From CAJQQK01 sp963696075 (GTDB lineage: Bacteria; Pseudomonadota; Alphaproteobacteria; Rhizobiales; Hyphomicrobiaceae): a DNA stretch of 64,000 nt. The stretch lies in contig CAVOJD010000006.1 in assembly GCA_963696075.1 (NCBI GenBank), forward strand, positions 806,001-870,000, written 5' to 3'. Of the stretch, positions 1-7,740 are shown piece by piece. Position numbers and translations under genes: made by a program. The notes beneath the pieces were generated by a model. It did not search any database. It had not been told where the DNA came from and saw nothing but the letters and a program-made list of their open reading frames with translations. Numbering within the stretch: position 1 is the first letter of the stretch; every line of letters begins with the position of its first letter.

Positions 1-9
1 ATCAGGCAA

Positions 10-1482
10 ATGCGCGTGTTCTGGCTCACCAGTCTGGCGGCCGCGATCGTCGCCCTTGCGGTCGGCCTCATGGCCGTGCCCGCCAAGGCGCGCGGGCCGG
101 TATCGGTTGCACCGTTGGCCGAAGACTTGATCGACGCGGTCGTCAATATCTCGACCAGCCAGAGCGTCAAAGGCGCTGATGGTAAGCCGCTCCCGCGCGT
201 GCCGGATGGGTCACCTTTCGAGGAACTGTTCGACGACTTCTTCAAGAAGCGCAAGGGGCCAAGCTCCGGGCAGCGCAAGGTTGCCTCGCTCGGTTCAGGC
301 TTCGTGATCGACGGCAAGGAAGGCCTCGTCGTCACCAACAACCACGTCATCGACGGCGCTGATGAGATCACGGTGATCTTTCGCGACGGCTCCAAGCTGA
401 AGGTTGAAAAGGTGCTCGGCACCGACGGCAAGACCGATCTCGCCCTGCTCAAGGTCAAACCCACGAAGCCGCTGAAGTCCGTGAAATTCGGTTCATCCGA
501 GCAGTTGCGGGTCGGCGATTGGGTGCTCGCGATCGGCAACCCCTTCGGCCTCGGGGGGTCCGTTTCCGTCGGCATCATCTCCGCCAAGCAGCGCGATATT
601 CAATCGGGCCCCTATGACGATTACCTGCAGACCGACGCAGCCATCAACAAAGGCAATTCCGGCGGTCCGCTGTTCAACATGGAAGGCGAGGTGATCGGCG
701 TGAATACGGCCATCATCTCTCCCTCGGGTGGCTCGATCGGGATTGGCTTCGCCGTCCCCTCTGACGTCGCCACGGTTGTGATCGACCAGTTGCAGCGCTT
801 CGGTGAAACGCGCCGCGGCTGGCTGGGCGTCAACATTCAATCCGTCTCTGAGGATATCGCCCCCTCCCTCGCGGTTGAACCGGGCCGCGGCGCCCTCGTG
901 GCAAGTGTCGCCGACGACGGCCCGGCCGCGAAAGCCGGCATCAAGCCCGGCGATGTCATCGTGAAATTCGACGGCAAGACGGTCCGCTCGGTCCGCGCCC
1001 TGCCGCGGATCGTCGCCCAGACCGCGCACGGCACCACCGTGCCCGTCGAAATCGCCCGCGACGGCAAGCGCCAGATGATCAACGTCATGGTCGGCCGTCT
1101 CGATGAAGGCGCCGACGACGACAAGGCGGACAAGACCGCTGACAAGCCGGACGCCAAGGATGAGCCCCTGGCGCTCGACCAGAAGAGCCTGCTCGGCCTC
1201 AAGGTCGCCCCGATCGATGATGCGTTGCGCCGCCAGTACGGCTTCGGTGAAAAGGCGCGCGGCGTCGTCGTCACGGACGTCTCCGATGGCAGCCCCGCCG
1301 CATCCAAGGACATCAAGGCTGGAAGCCTCATCATAGAGGCGGCCCGCAAGCCCGTCACATCGGCTGCAGACATCGCGAGTGCGATCCAGGCCGCCCGGAA
1401 ATCTGGCCGGCGCGCCCTCCTCTTGCGCGTTGAATCAAGCGCAGGCGACCTGCGCTTCGTTGCCGTCCCGCTGAACGACTGA
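10..1482 (+). CDS. degP: DegP/HtrA-type periplasmic serine endopeptidase
   Basis: Envelope quality-control protease of the Do (HtrA) family that degrades or refolds damaged exported proteins. The 490-residue product starts with a signal peptide (hydrophobic residues 4-23, AKA cleavage near 27). The trypsin-like domain has the triad His112 (TNNHVID), Asp143 (KTDLALL) and Ser217 (GNSGGPL). Two PDZ domains follow, near 275-365 and 395-480, with an acidic/lysine-rich linker between them (about 365-385). The length and two-PDZ layout are usual for the family. The frame stays open to the window edge, so an earlier start cannot be excluded, but the signal peptide begins well at this ATG. No operon partner is visible upstream. 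psd lies 220 bp downstream on the same strand. Confidence 0.93.
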   Translation: MRVFWLTSLAAAIVALAVGLMAVPAKARGPVSVAPLAEDLIDAVVNISTSQSVKGADGKPLPRVPDGSPFEELFDDFFKKRKGPSSGQRKVASLGSGFVIDGKEGLVVTNNHVIDGADEITVIFRDGSKLKVEKVLGTDGKTDLALLKVKPTKPLKSVKFGSSEQLRVGDWVLAIGNPFGLGGSVSVGIISAKQRDIQSGPYDDYLQTDAAINKGNSGGPLFNMEGEVIGVNTAIISPSGGSIGIGFAVPSDVATVVIDQLQRFGETRRGWLGVNIQSVSEDIAPSLAVEPGRGALVASVADDGPAAKAGIKPGDVIVKFDGKTVRSVRALPRIVAQTAHGTTVPVEIARDGKRQMINVMVGRLDEGADDDKADKTADKPDAKDEPLALDQKSLLGLKVAPIDDALRRQYGFGEKARGVVVTDVSDGSPAASKDIKAGSLIIEAARKPVTSAADIASAIQAARKSGRRALLLRVESSAGDLRFVAVPLND

Positions 1483-1705
1483 CACGGCGCACGCCCCCCG
1501 CAGTCGCGGCCGCAGACAAGGCATTTCCCGTCGGGCAACACCATCCGGTGCGCCCCGGTCACGCTTATGCGCACCGCGCGGTGGACGGTGCAATTCCGAT
1601 CAGTTCCGAATTGAGCTAGTTTGCCCTTCAAGGCGCGCGCGGCGCGATCGCGTGACGACCGGCGCTCAACAAGGCGGGCGGGAATTTCCGCGGGGAGGAT
1701 GAGGG

Positions 1706-2420
1706 ATGGCCAGCAATAGTGGTTTTTTCGATCGGTTCGCAGACTTCTTCGTGCCGATCCACCGTGACGGTCACAAGTTTCTGGGGCTAAGCCTGCTTGC
1801 CACCATCGTCGGCTTCTTGCTGTGGTCGTCGCTCGGCTGGGTTCTGCTGCTCGTCACGCTTTGGATTGCCTATTTCTTCCGCGATCCAGACCGCGTCACC
1901 CCCCTCCGCGAAGGCTTGGTCGTCGCCCCGGCGGATGGCCGCATCGTTGGCATCGAGCGCGTCATGCCCCCGATCGAGCTTGGCCTCGATGGGGGCGAGC
2001 GGTAGCCGCATTTCGATCCATCTCTCGTTGTTTGACTGCCACGTGAACCGCGCGCCGATCGCTGGCCGCATCACGCGATCGATCTATGTACCCGGCGCCT
2101 TCATGCCCGCGAGCAACGACAAGGCCAGCGAAGACAACGAGCGGCGCGGCCTGGTCATTGAAAGCCCGACCGGCACCGAAATCGCCGTCATCCAGATTGC
2201 AGGCGTGATCTCGCGGCGCATCGTGACCTTCGCCGGCGAAGGCGACACGGTGGGAATTGGCCAGCGATTTGGCCTGATCCGCTTTGGCAGTCGCGTCGAT
2301 GTCTATCTGCCGTCGGGCCAGAGCGCACTCGTCGCCGTCGGCCAGCGCGCCGTCGCCGGTGAAACGATCCTGGCCGATCTGAAGTCGCAAGAAGGCGAGC
2401 GCGAATCCCGGCGCAGCTGA
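1706..2420 (+). pseudogene. psd: Phosphatidylserine decarboxylase, interrupted by one frameshift
   Basis: Makes phosphatidylethanolamine from phosphatidylserine at the inner membrane. The start (ATG after a GGGGAGGATGAGGG ribosome site) encodes a soluble N-terminus and two hydrophobic stretches (about residues 25-55), then the Psd signature APADGRI. After GLDGG in the G5 run at 1991-1995 the frame is lost. The conserved continuation RISIHLSLFDCHVNRAP lies one base off and runs to the stop at 2420. The self-cleavage Gly-Ser is present as RFGSRVDVYLP. Deleting one G gives an uninterrupted protein of about 237 residues, normal for the short alphaproteobacterial form. psd is normally important for growth, so a sequencing or consensus error is as likely as a real mutation. 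The usual partner pssA is not downstream here. Confidence 0.85.
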
Positions 2421-2468
2421 TCGCAGCGCCGTCTGCCAGGCATCGCCGGACGCGAACGAGCGACCGAA

Positions 2469-4595
2469 CTAGCGCTTTAACAGCCGGTTGCGCAGCGAAC
2501 GCAGCGCCGATCCGCTGTCTTCATCGCCACCACCTTTCCCAATCTCGACGAGAGACGGGAGCGCTGCCTCCGGCGCGGCAACCGCATCAGCGGCGGCAAC
2601 AACGCGCCGGCGCAACACAGGCTGAGCTTCACCACCGCCAGGTTGGCCGCTGGCCGCTGCCTCGCGGCGGCGCAACCGCTGACCGGCGGAAGCGGCGTCA
2701 CCACCAGCTCCATCGCCACCCGCGCGTTGGCGCAGACTGGGCGCCGCCGAACGTCCCTCGCCGGAAGCCCGGCGCAGCACATTGCCAGCCCCCGGCTGTT
2801 CCGGCGCAAGTGGTGCTGCCGCATCATTCTCGCCGTCGCCGTTGAAGCCAAGTGCTTCGGCAAGCATTGCAGTCTGACCATCCTCGTCATCGGAAATGCC
2901 GGTCGATCGCCAGCGTTCGACGAGTCGTTGCAGGAAGTCTTCATCACCGACCGAGCTTTGCCACTTTTCGCTGAACTTGGCCGTCGACGAGCGCGGCAGT
3001 GCGCTTGCGGGCAGTTCATCGAAACGAATGCGAACCGGGAGCGTCACGCCGTCACCAAAGGCGATGGCTTCACGCTGACCGAGCGCGGGCAGGAATTCGA
3101 GCAGGCCTGAGCCGGTATCCGAGACCGCCGATTGCACGATCTGCTGGTCACGGTCGTTCGACATGCGGAGCGCAAACACGGTGTTGCACTGGGAGAGAAT
3201 GGTCGGATCGATTTCCGCGGGGCGCTGCGTCACGATGCACAACGAAGCCCCGTATTTGCGGCCTTCCTTGGCGATCTTGGCAATCGAGCGCTTGCACGGC
3301 TCGAAGCCCGCGTTCGGGTTGGCTGGCACATAGCGGTGCGCTTCTTCGCAAACCAGTGTTACCGGGATCTGCCCCTCGCCCCACAGCGCGAAGTCGAACG
3401 TCATCCGGCACAGCACCGACACGACGACATTGACGATCTCGGTCGGAAGACCGGTCAGCTCGAGGATGGTGATCGGCTTCTTGTTGACCGGCACGCGGAA
3501 GATGCGGCCGAGGATCTGCGCCATGCCGTCGTAGACGGTGAGCTGGCCGAACATGAACGAATAGCGCGCATCCTGGCTGATCATGTCGATGCGCTGACGG
3601 ATCTGACGGTAGGGGTGGAGATCCTTCTTGTTCTCGAGCTTGCCCATCCGGTCGTCGATCAGCGACGTCAGGTCGGAAATCCGGTAGGGCACCGGCGTGT
3701 CGACCGTGAAGCGCGCGGCATCGCCGCCACCACGGCGCAGCGTCGACTGGTCGTTGGCGCGGCCGTTCGCATAGCGCGCCTTACACAGCGGAATGAGTTC
3801 CTGCAGGATCTCGACTTCCTGCTTGCGCCCGGTCGTATCGCCGATCAGGACTTCAATAAATTCCTCGAACGTCAGCAGCCAGTAGGGCAACTGCATGTTG
3901 CGCGGGTTGATGACTTCGCCCCATTCCTTGAAGGCGGTGGCGTATTCGTTGTGCGGGTCGAGCAGGACGATGTGCGCGTTCGGATTCTTCTCAAGGATCG
4001 AACGCAGGATCAGCGCGGTCGTGCACGATTTGCCGGTCCCCGTGGTCCCGAGGATCGCGAAGTGCTTGCCGAGCAGGTCGTTGACGCGAACCATCGCCGG
4101 AATGTTGGAATCCTGCCGGATGCCCCCGACCCGGACCGACCCGCTCATGTCCCCGCAGAACGCCCATTCGAGTTCCTGCGTATTGGCAACCCGGACGCGG
4201 TCGCCGAGCGAAGGATAGATCGTGACGCCGCGGTTGAAACTCGCGGTGCCATCGTCCTTCATGCGCAACTCGCCGACGAGGCCGAGTTCTGCAATCCAGA
4301 TTTCGCTGTCACCCTCGCCCTGTGCCGGTACCGGCACGCTGAGCGCTGAGACGATGGCCAAGACGACAGTGTTCTGCTGCGCGATGGCGAGCAGCGTCCC
4401 CATTTCCGGGCGGTCTGAGACATTCAAGCGCTTGCCGTCATGCAAGCTGTCGAGCAACACGATGGCTTTCGAACCTGTAACCGAAACGATGCGGCCGATC
4501 GAGCGATCGGGCATCGTGTCGGGGTGACCCGAGAAATGCGTGACCCGTCCCGGCTTCTGCGTCGCTGCCGCACCATCCATGTGTTCAGCCATCAC
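2469..4595 (-). CDS. HerA-type ATPase (DUF87/DUF853 helicase-like)
   Basis: Hexameric FtsK/HerA-superfamily ATPase. Family members translocate DNA, in archaea with NurA nuclease; the bacterial role is unclear. The 708-residue protein has a HAS-barrel-like N-terminus (about 30-150), Walker A GTTGTGKS at 183-190, Walker B with glutamates LVCEEAH at 413-420, and an arginine-containing sensor region after 450. Residues from about 590 to 708 are Gly/Ala/Arg-rich and look disordered. The start overlaps the end of the upstream histidine kinase gene by 11 bp, so the two are translationally coupled. No NurA-like nuclease gene is adjacent. ATG codons at 4595 and 4592 are equivalent starts. Confident on family, not on function. 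Confidence 0.85.
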   Translation of the reverse strand: MMAEHMDGAAATQKPGRVTHFSGHPDTMPDRSIGRIVSVTGSKAIVLLDSLHDGKRLNVSDRPEMGTLLAIAQQNTVVLAIVSALSVPVPAQGEGDSEIWIAELGLVGELRMKDDGTASFNRGVTIYPSLGDRVRVANTQELEWAFCGDMSGSVRVGGIRQDSNIPAMVRVNDLLGKHFAILGTTGTGKSCTTALILRSILEKNPNAHIVLLDPHNEYATAFKEWGEVINPRNMQLPYWLLTFEEFIEVLIGDTTGRKQEVEILQELIPLCKARYANGRANDQSTLRRGGGDAARFTVDTPVPYRISDLTSLIDDRMGKLENKKDLHPYRQIRQRIDMISQDARYSFMFGQLTVYDGMAQILGRIFRVPVNKKPITILELTGLPTEIVNVVVSVLCRMTFDFALWGEGQIPVTLVCEEAHRYVPANPNAGFEPCKRSIAKIAKEGRKYGASLCIVTQRPAEIDPTILSQCNTVFALRMSNDRDQQIVQSAVSDTGSGLLEFLPALGQREAIAFGDGVTLPVRIRFDELPASALPRSSTAKFSEKWQSSVGDEDFLQRLVERWRSTGISDDEDGQTAMLAEALGFNGDGENDAAAPLAPEQPGAGNVLRRASGEGRSAAPSLRQRAGGDGAGGDAASAGQRLRRREAAASGQPGGGEAQPVLRRRVVAAADAVAAPEAALPSLVEIGKGGGDEDSGSALRSLRNRLLKR

Positions 4596-5472
4596 GTTGT
4601 CTCTTTTTCTCTTCGCTCTTGTCCGGAGTAGCGGACACCATGTGCGCTGCTGGTAGCGTCACAATGACTTTCGTGCCGTGTTCCGGGGAGCTTTGGATTC
4701 CAAGTTCCCCGCCGTGGAGTTCGATCAGTGTGCGCGCGATCGGCAGGCCCAGGCCGGTCCCTTCACGCCACCGCGCCCGTGAGCCGTCGACCTGGCCGAA
4801 CGGCCGCATCGCGATCTCTATTTCTTCACCACTCATGCCCACACCCGTGTCGGCAATCGTGACCATCACGCCGCCGCCGCGGCGCGCCTCGGCGCGAACG
4901 TCGACCCGGCCACCATTCGAATTGAATTTCACCGCGTTCGAAATGAGGTTGCTCATCACCTGGGTGAGCTTGGATTCATCGCCCCGCACCGGCGGAAGCG
5001 GGTCCGGCCCCGTCGAGAGGGTAAGCTCCACGTGCGCGTCTTGCGCTGCCTCTTTGAGACCCTGGCATGCGCTTGCCAGTACATTTTCCACCCGCACCTC
5101 GAGTTCGTCGAGCGTGTAGCGCCCGCTCTGCATCTTCGAGATGTCCAGAATGTCATTGATGATGGCCAGCAGATTGCTGGCCGCATCGTTGATCAGGGAC
5201 GCGTACTGAATCGTCTCGTCCTTGGACAGTTCACGGCGGTCCTGTTCGCACAGGATCTTCGAAAAGCCGATGATCGTATTGAGGGGGGTGCGAAGCTCGT
5301 GACTCATGTTGGACACGAACTCCGACTTCACCTGGCTGGCAAGTTCCGCTTCGATGCGCGCGCTCTGCTCGGCGGTGCGTGTGCGCCGGCGCAGGACGGC
5401 CTCCCCCAGCAGCGAAGAGTATTCACTGAGGAGCGAGTTCGATCTGTTGTCTCCAAAAGCGGTATGCAGCAT
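4585..5472 (-). CDS. Soluble sensor histidine kinase
   Basis: Two-component histidine kinase of 295 residues with no membrane segment and no recognisable PAS or GAF sensor. It has a short coiled-coil-like N-terminus (residues 20-50), a HisKA domain with phosphoacceptor His58 in NMSHELRTPLN, and a HATPase domain with N box NLISNAVKF (175-183), G1 DTGVGMS (208-214) and G2 GTGLGLPI (238-245). It resembles the cytoplasmic PleC/PdhS-like kinase cores common in alphaproteobacteria, but lacks their sensor part. No response regulator lies nearby, so its partner must be elsewhere. It is the first gene of a two-gene unit with the HerA-like ATPase, overlapping it by 11 bp. A longer N-terminus is not supported by the sequence upstream. 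Confidence 0.85.
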   Translation of the reverse strand: MLHTAFGDNRSNSLLSEYSSLLGEAVLRRRTRTAEQSARIEAELASQVKSEFVSNMSHELRTPLNTIIGFSKILCEQDRRELSKDETIQYASLINDAASNLLAIINDILDISKMQSGRYTLDELEVRVENVLASACQGLKEAAQDAHVELTLSTGPDPLPPVRGDESKLTQVMSNLISNAVKFNSNGGRVDVRAEARRGGGVMVTIADTGVGMSGEEIEIAMRPFGQVDGSRARWREGTGLGLPIARTLIELHGGELGIQSSPEHGTKVIVTLPAAHMVSATPDKSEEKKRQRDG

Positions 5473-5580
5473 GAGCCTTGCGATCGAGGAGTTCTAGGCT
5501 CTTCAACTTATGCGACATTGAATAATGCTCGGTTAATGAGTTGCAGCCGAACCCATCCGGACGTTTACAAATGCATCAAT

Positions 5581-5610
5581 AGAAAGGCCGGTCCCTTGGA
5601 GGAACCGGCC
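5581..5610 (-). terminator. Rho-independent terminator after gltD
   Basis: On the minus strand a GC-rich stem (ggccggttcc / ggaccggcc, loop about 5 nt, one bulged base) is followed directly by TTTCTATT. It sits about 85 nt past the gltD stop and before the histidine kinase gene, so it should separate the two transcripts. Confidence 0.7.
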
Positions 5611-5693
5611 CAAATGCCATGTCGCATTCAAAACACTGAAAAACTTTGAAAATTGAAAGCCTGGAAGCGCCTCGAAGCGTTCGCCGAAGCGTT

Positions 5694-7118
5694 TCATCGC
5701 GGTAGGTTGCTGCTCCCCATCAGGAACGTGTCAATCGCGTGAGCGGCCTGCCGGCCCTCCCGAATTGCCCATACCACAAGCGATTGTCCCCGCCGCATGT
5801 CGCCGGCGGCGAACACCTTTTTGCGGCTCGTCTGGTACTTGATTTCGTCCGCAATGACATTTCCGCGTCTTGGATCCGTTTCGATATCGAGATCATCCGC
5901 GAGCCCTTTGTTGACCGGTGCAACAAAACCCATTGCCAACAAAACCAGGTCCGCCGGCAATTCGAAATCGCTATCCGGGACCTCTTTGAAGTTTTCATCC
6001 ACGCGGCAGCAGATCAACTTCGTAACGCGCCCGTTTTCACCTTCGAAACGTTTCGTATTCACCGAGAATTCGCGCGCGGCGCCTTCCGCCTGTGACGTCG
6101 ACGTGCGCATCTTCAGCGGCCAATGCGGCCACACGAGATCCTTGTTTTCCCGTTCCGGCGGCAGCGGCATGATTTCAAGCTGCGTCACGCTCTTGGCGCC
6201 CTGCCGGAAAGATGTGCCGATGCAATCCGAACCTGTATCGCCACCACCAATGACAACGACGTGGCGGCCCTCGGCCGTCTCATCCGTGCCCTGGGGCGAG
6301 AGCGCTTCGTTTGCAACGCGCCGGTTCTGTTGCGGCAGGAAGTCCATGGCGAAATGGATGCCCGCGAGTTCACGCCCTGGCACCGGCAGGTTGCGCGGGG
6401 CCTCCGCGCCACCGGCAAGCAGCACCGCGTCGAAGTCACCCTCAAGCGAGGAGATCATGCGGTCCTTGCCGATCTGGACGTTGCAATGGAACGTGACGCC
6501 CTCGGCCATCATCTGTTCGGCGCGCCGCTGGACAACATGCTTTTCCATCTTGAAGTCGGGGATGCCATAGCGCATCAGCCCGCCGGGCTCGGCGTTCTTC
6601 TCGAAGACGTGGACATCGTGTCCGGCCCGGGCGAGTTGCTGGGCCGCCGCCATGCCGGCCGGCCCTGACCCGATCACGGCAACGCGCTTGCCGGTCTTGT
6701 GTTCGGGCGGCTCCGGCTTGATCCAGCCTTCTTCCCACGCCTTGTCGGCAATGGTGCACTCGATCGTCTTGATCGTGACCGGCGCGTCATCGATGTTGAG
6801 CGTACACGCCGCTTCACACGGCGCCGGGCAGATCCGCCCCGTAATCTCGGGGAAGTTGTTCGTCGAGTGCAGGTTCAAGATCGCCTGCTTCCAGTCGCCA
6901 TGATAGACGAGGTCGTTCCAGTCGGGGATCTGGTTGTTCACCGGGCACCCGTTGTGACAGTAGGGAATGCCGCAGTCCATGCACCGCGCCGCCTGCGTCT
7001 TCGTCCCATCTTCGCCGAGCGGAACGACAAACTCGCCCCAATGCTTGATGCGCTCCTCGACTGGCTTGTAGCCACGGTCCTGCCGCTCGACTTCGAGGAA
7101 ACCGGTAATTTTGCCCAT
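5694..7118 (-). CDS. gltD: Glutamate synthase (NADPH) small subunit
   Basis: FAD/NADPH subunit of GOGAT. It feeds electrons to the large subunit GltB for making two glutamates from glutamine and 2-oxoglutarate. The 474-residue protein has the N-terminal Fe-S cysteine set Cys46, 49, 54 and 58 (CMDCGIPYCHNGC) and a second set in CPAPCEAAC, then an FAD Rossmann motif (VIGSGPAGMAA, about 150) and an NADPH motif (VIGGGDTGSDC, about 290). ATG 7118 is preferred over an in-frame TTG at 7133 because GAGGCGAA lies just upstream of it and homologues start MGKITGFLE. It is the last gene of gltB-GST-gltD, 11 bp after the GST stop, and is followed by a terminator at 5581-5610. Confidence 0.96.
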   Translation of the reverse strand: MGKITGFLEVERQDRGYKPVEERIKHWGEFVVPLGEDGTKTQAARCMDCGIPYCHNGCPVNNQIPDWNDLVYHGDWKQAILNLHSTNNFPEITGRICPAPCEAACTLNIDDAPVTIKTIECTIADKAWEEGWIKPEPPEHKTGKRVAVIGSGPAGMAAAQQLARAGHDVHVFEKNAEPGGLMRYGIPDFKMEKHVVQRRAEQMMAEGVTFHCNVQIGKDRMISSLEGDFDAVLLAGGAEAPRNLPVPGRELAGIHFAMDFLPQQNRRVANEALSPQGTDETAEGRHVVVIGGGDTGSDCIGTSFRQGAKSVTQLEIMPLPPERENKDLVWPHWPLKMRTSTSQAEGAAREFSVNTKRFEGENGRVTKLICCRVDENFKEVPDSDFELPADLVLLAMGFVAPVNKGLADDLDIETDPRRGNVIADEIKYQTSRKKVFAAGDMRRGQSLVVWAIREGRQAAHAIDTFLMGSSNLPR

Positions 7119-7129
7119 GGTTCTTCGCC

Positions 7130-7732
7130 TCAATTAAGCCCGGCTGCTGCCGGTTCGAGTTGGAGTTGGCCTTCGCACCGCTGGATCCAGCCCTGCACGC
7201 TTTTGCGCGCCGAAAGATCGAAGCCGCCCTCGTGGGCAAGCCGGGTGTAGGCAAGAAGTGAGATGTCGGCGACCGAGAACGTGTCGCCGGCAAGCCAGTC
7301 ACGGTCGCTGAGATGGCGCTCCATCAGGTCCAGCGCCGCCTCGCCGCGTTCGACGCGCCAGGCCTCACGCTCTGCGGCAGGTTTGCCGAGATAGTGCATC
7401 TGGAACCGGCAAACCGCCACGTAAGGTTCATGGCTGTACTGTTCCCAGAACAGCCATTCATCGACCTTGGCCTGCTGGAATGCATCCTCGGGCAGCAGAC
7501 GGCTGCCGGCTGCGAGGAAGCGGATAATCGCGTTCGATTGGGCAAGCGTGCGGCCATCATCGAACACGACAACGGGAATCTGTCCCATCGGATTGAGGGC
7601 GAGAAACGCCGCCGTGCGCGTCTCACCGTCGAGCGCGCTGACAACTACCCACTCGTACGCCAGGCCGAGCGCGTCGGCCGTGTAGCGCACTTTGAGGCAG
7701 TTGCCCGAGGTTTCGTCGCCAAAAATCCGCAT
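7130..7732 (-). CDS. Glutathione S-transferase family protein
   Basis: A 200-residue cytosolic GST-fold protein. It has an N-terminal thioredoxin-like domain (residues 1-80, with the cis-proline segment MGQIPVVV and the glutathione-binding LAQSNAI) and an all-helical C-terminal domain (90-195). The catalytic residue is probably Ser/Asn near position 9-11 (TSGNC), as in beta or nu-like classes. The substrate is unknown. ATG 7732 is chosen because the family fold begins at MRIFGDE; sequence before it is gltB read in another frame. The gene starts 8 bp after gltB and ends 11 bp before gltD, so it is almost certainly co-transcribed with both. An insertion between the two GOGAT subunits is unusual. 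Confidence 0.88.
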   Translation of the reverse strand: MRIFGDETSGNCLKVRYTADALGLAYEWVVVSALDGETRTAAFLALNPMGQIPVVVFDDGRTLAQSNAIIRFLAAGSRLLPEDAFQQAKVDEWLFWEQYSHEPYVAVCRFQMHYLGKPAAEREAWRVERGEAALDLMERHLSDRDWLAGDTFSVADISLLAYTRLAHEGGFDLSARKSVQGWIQRCEGQLQLEPAAAGLN

Positions 7733-7740
7733 CGCCAAGG

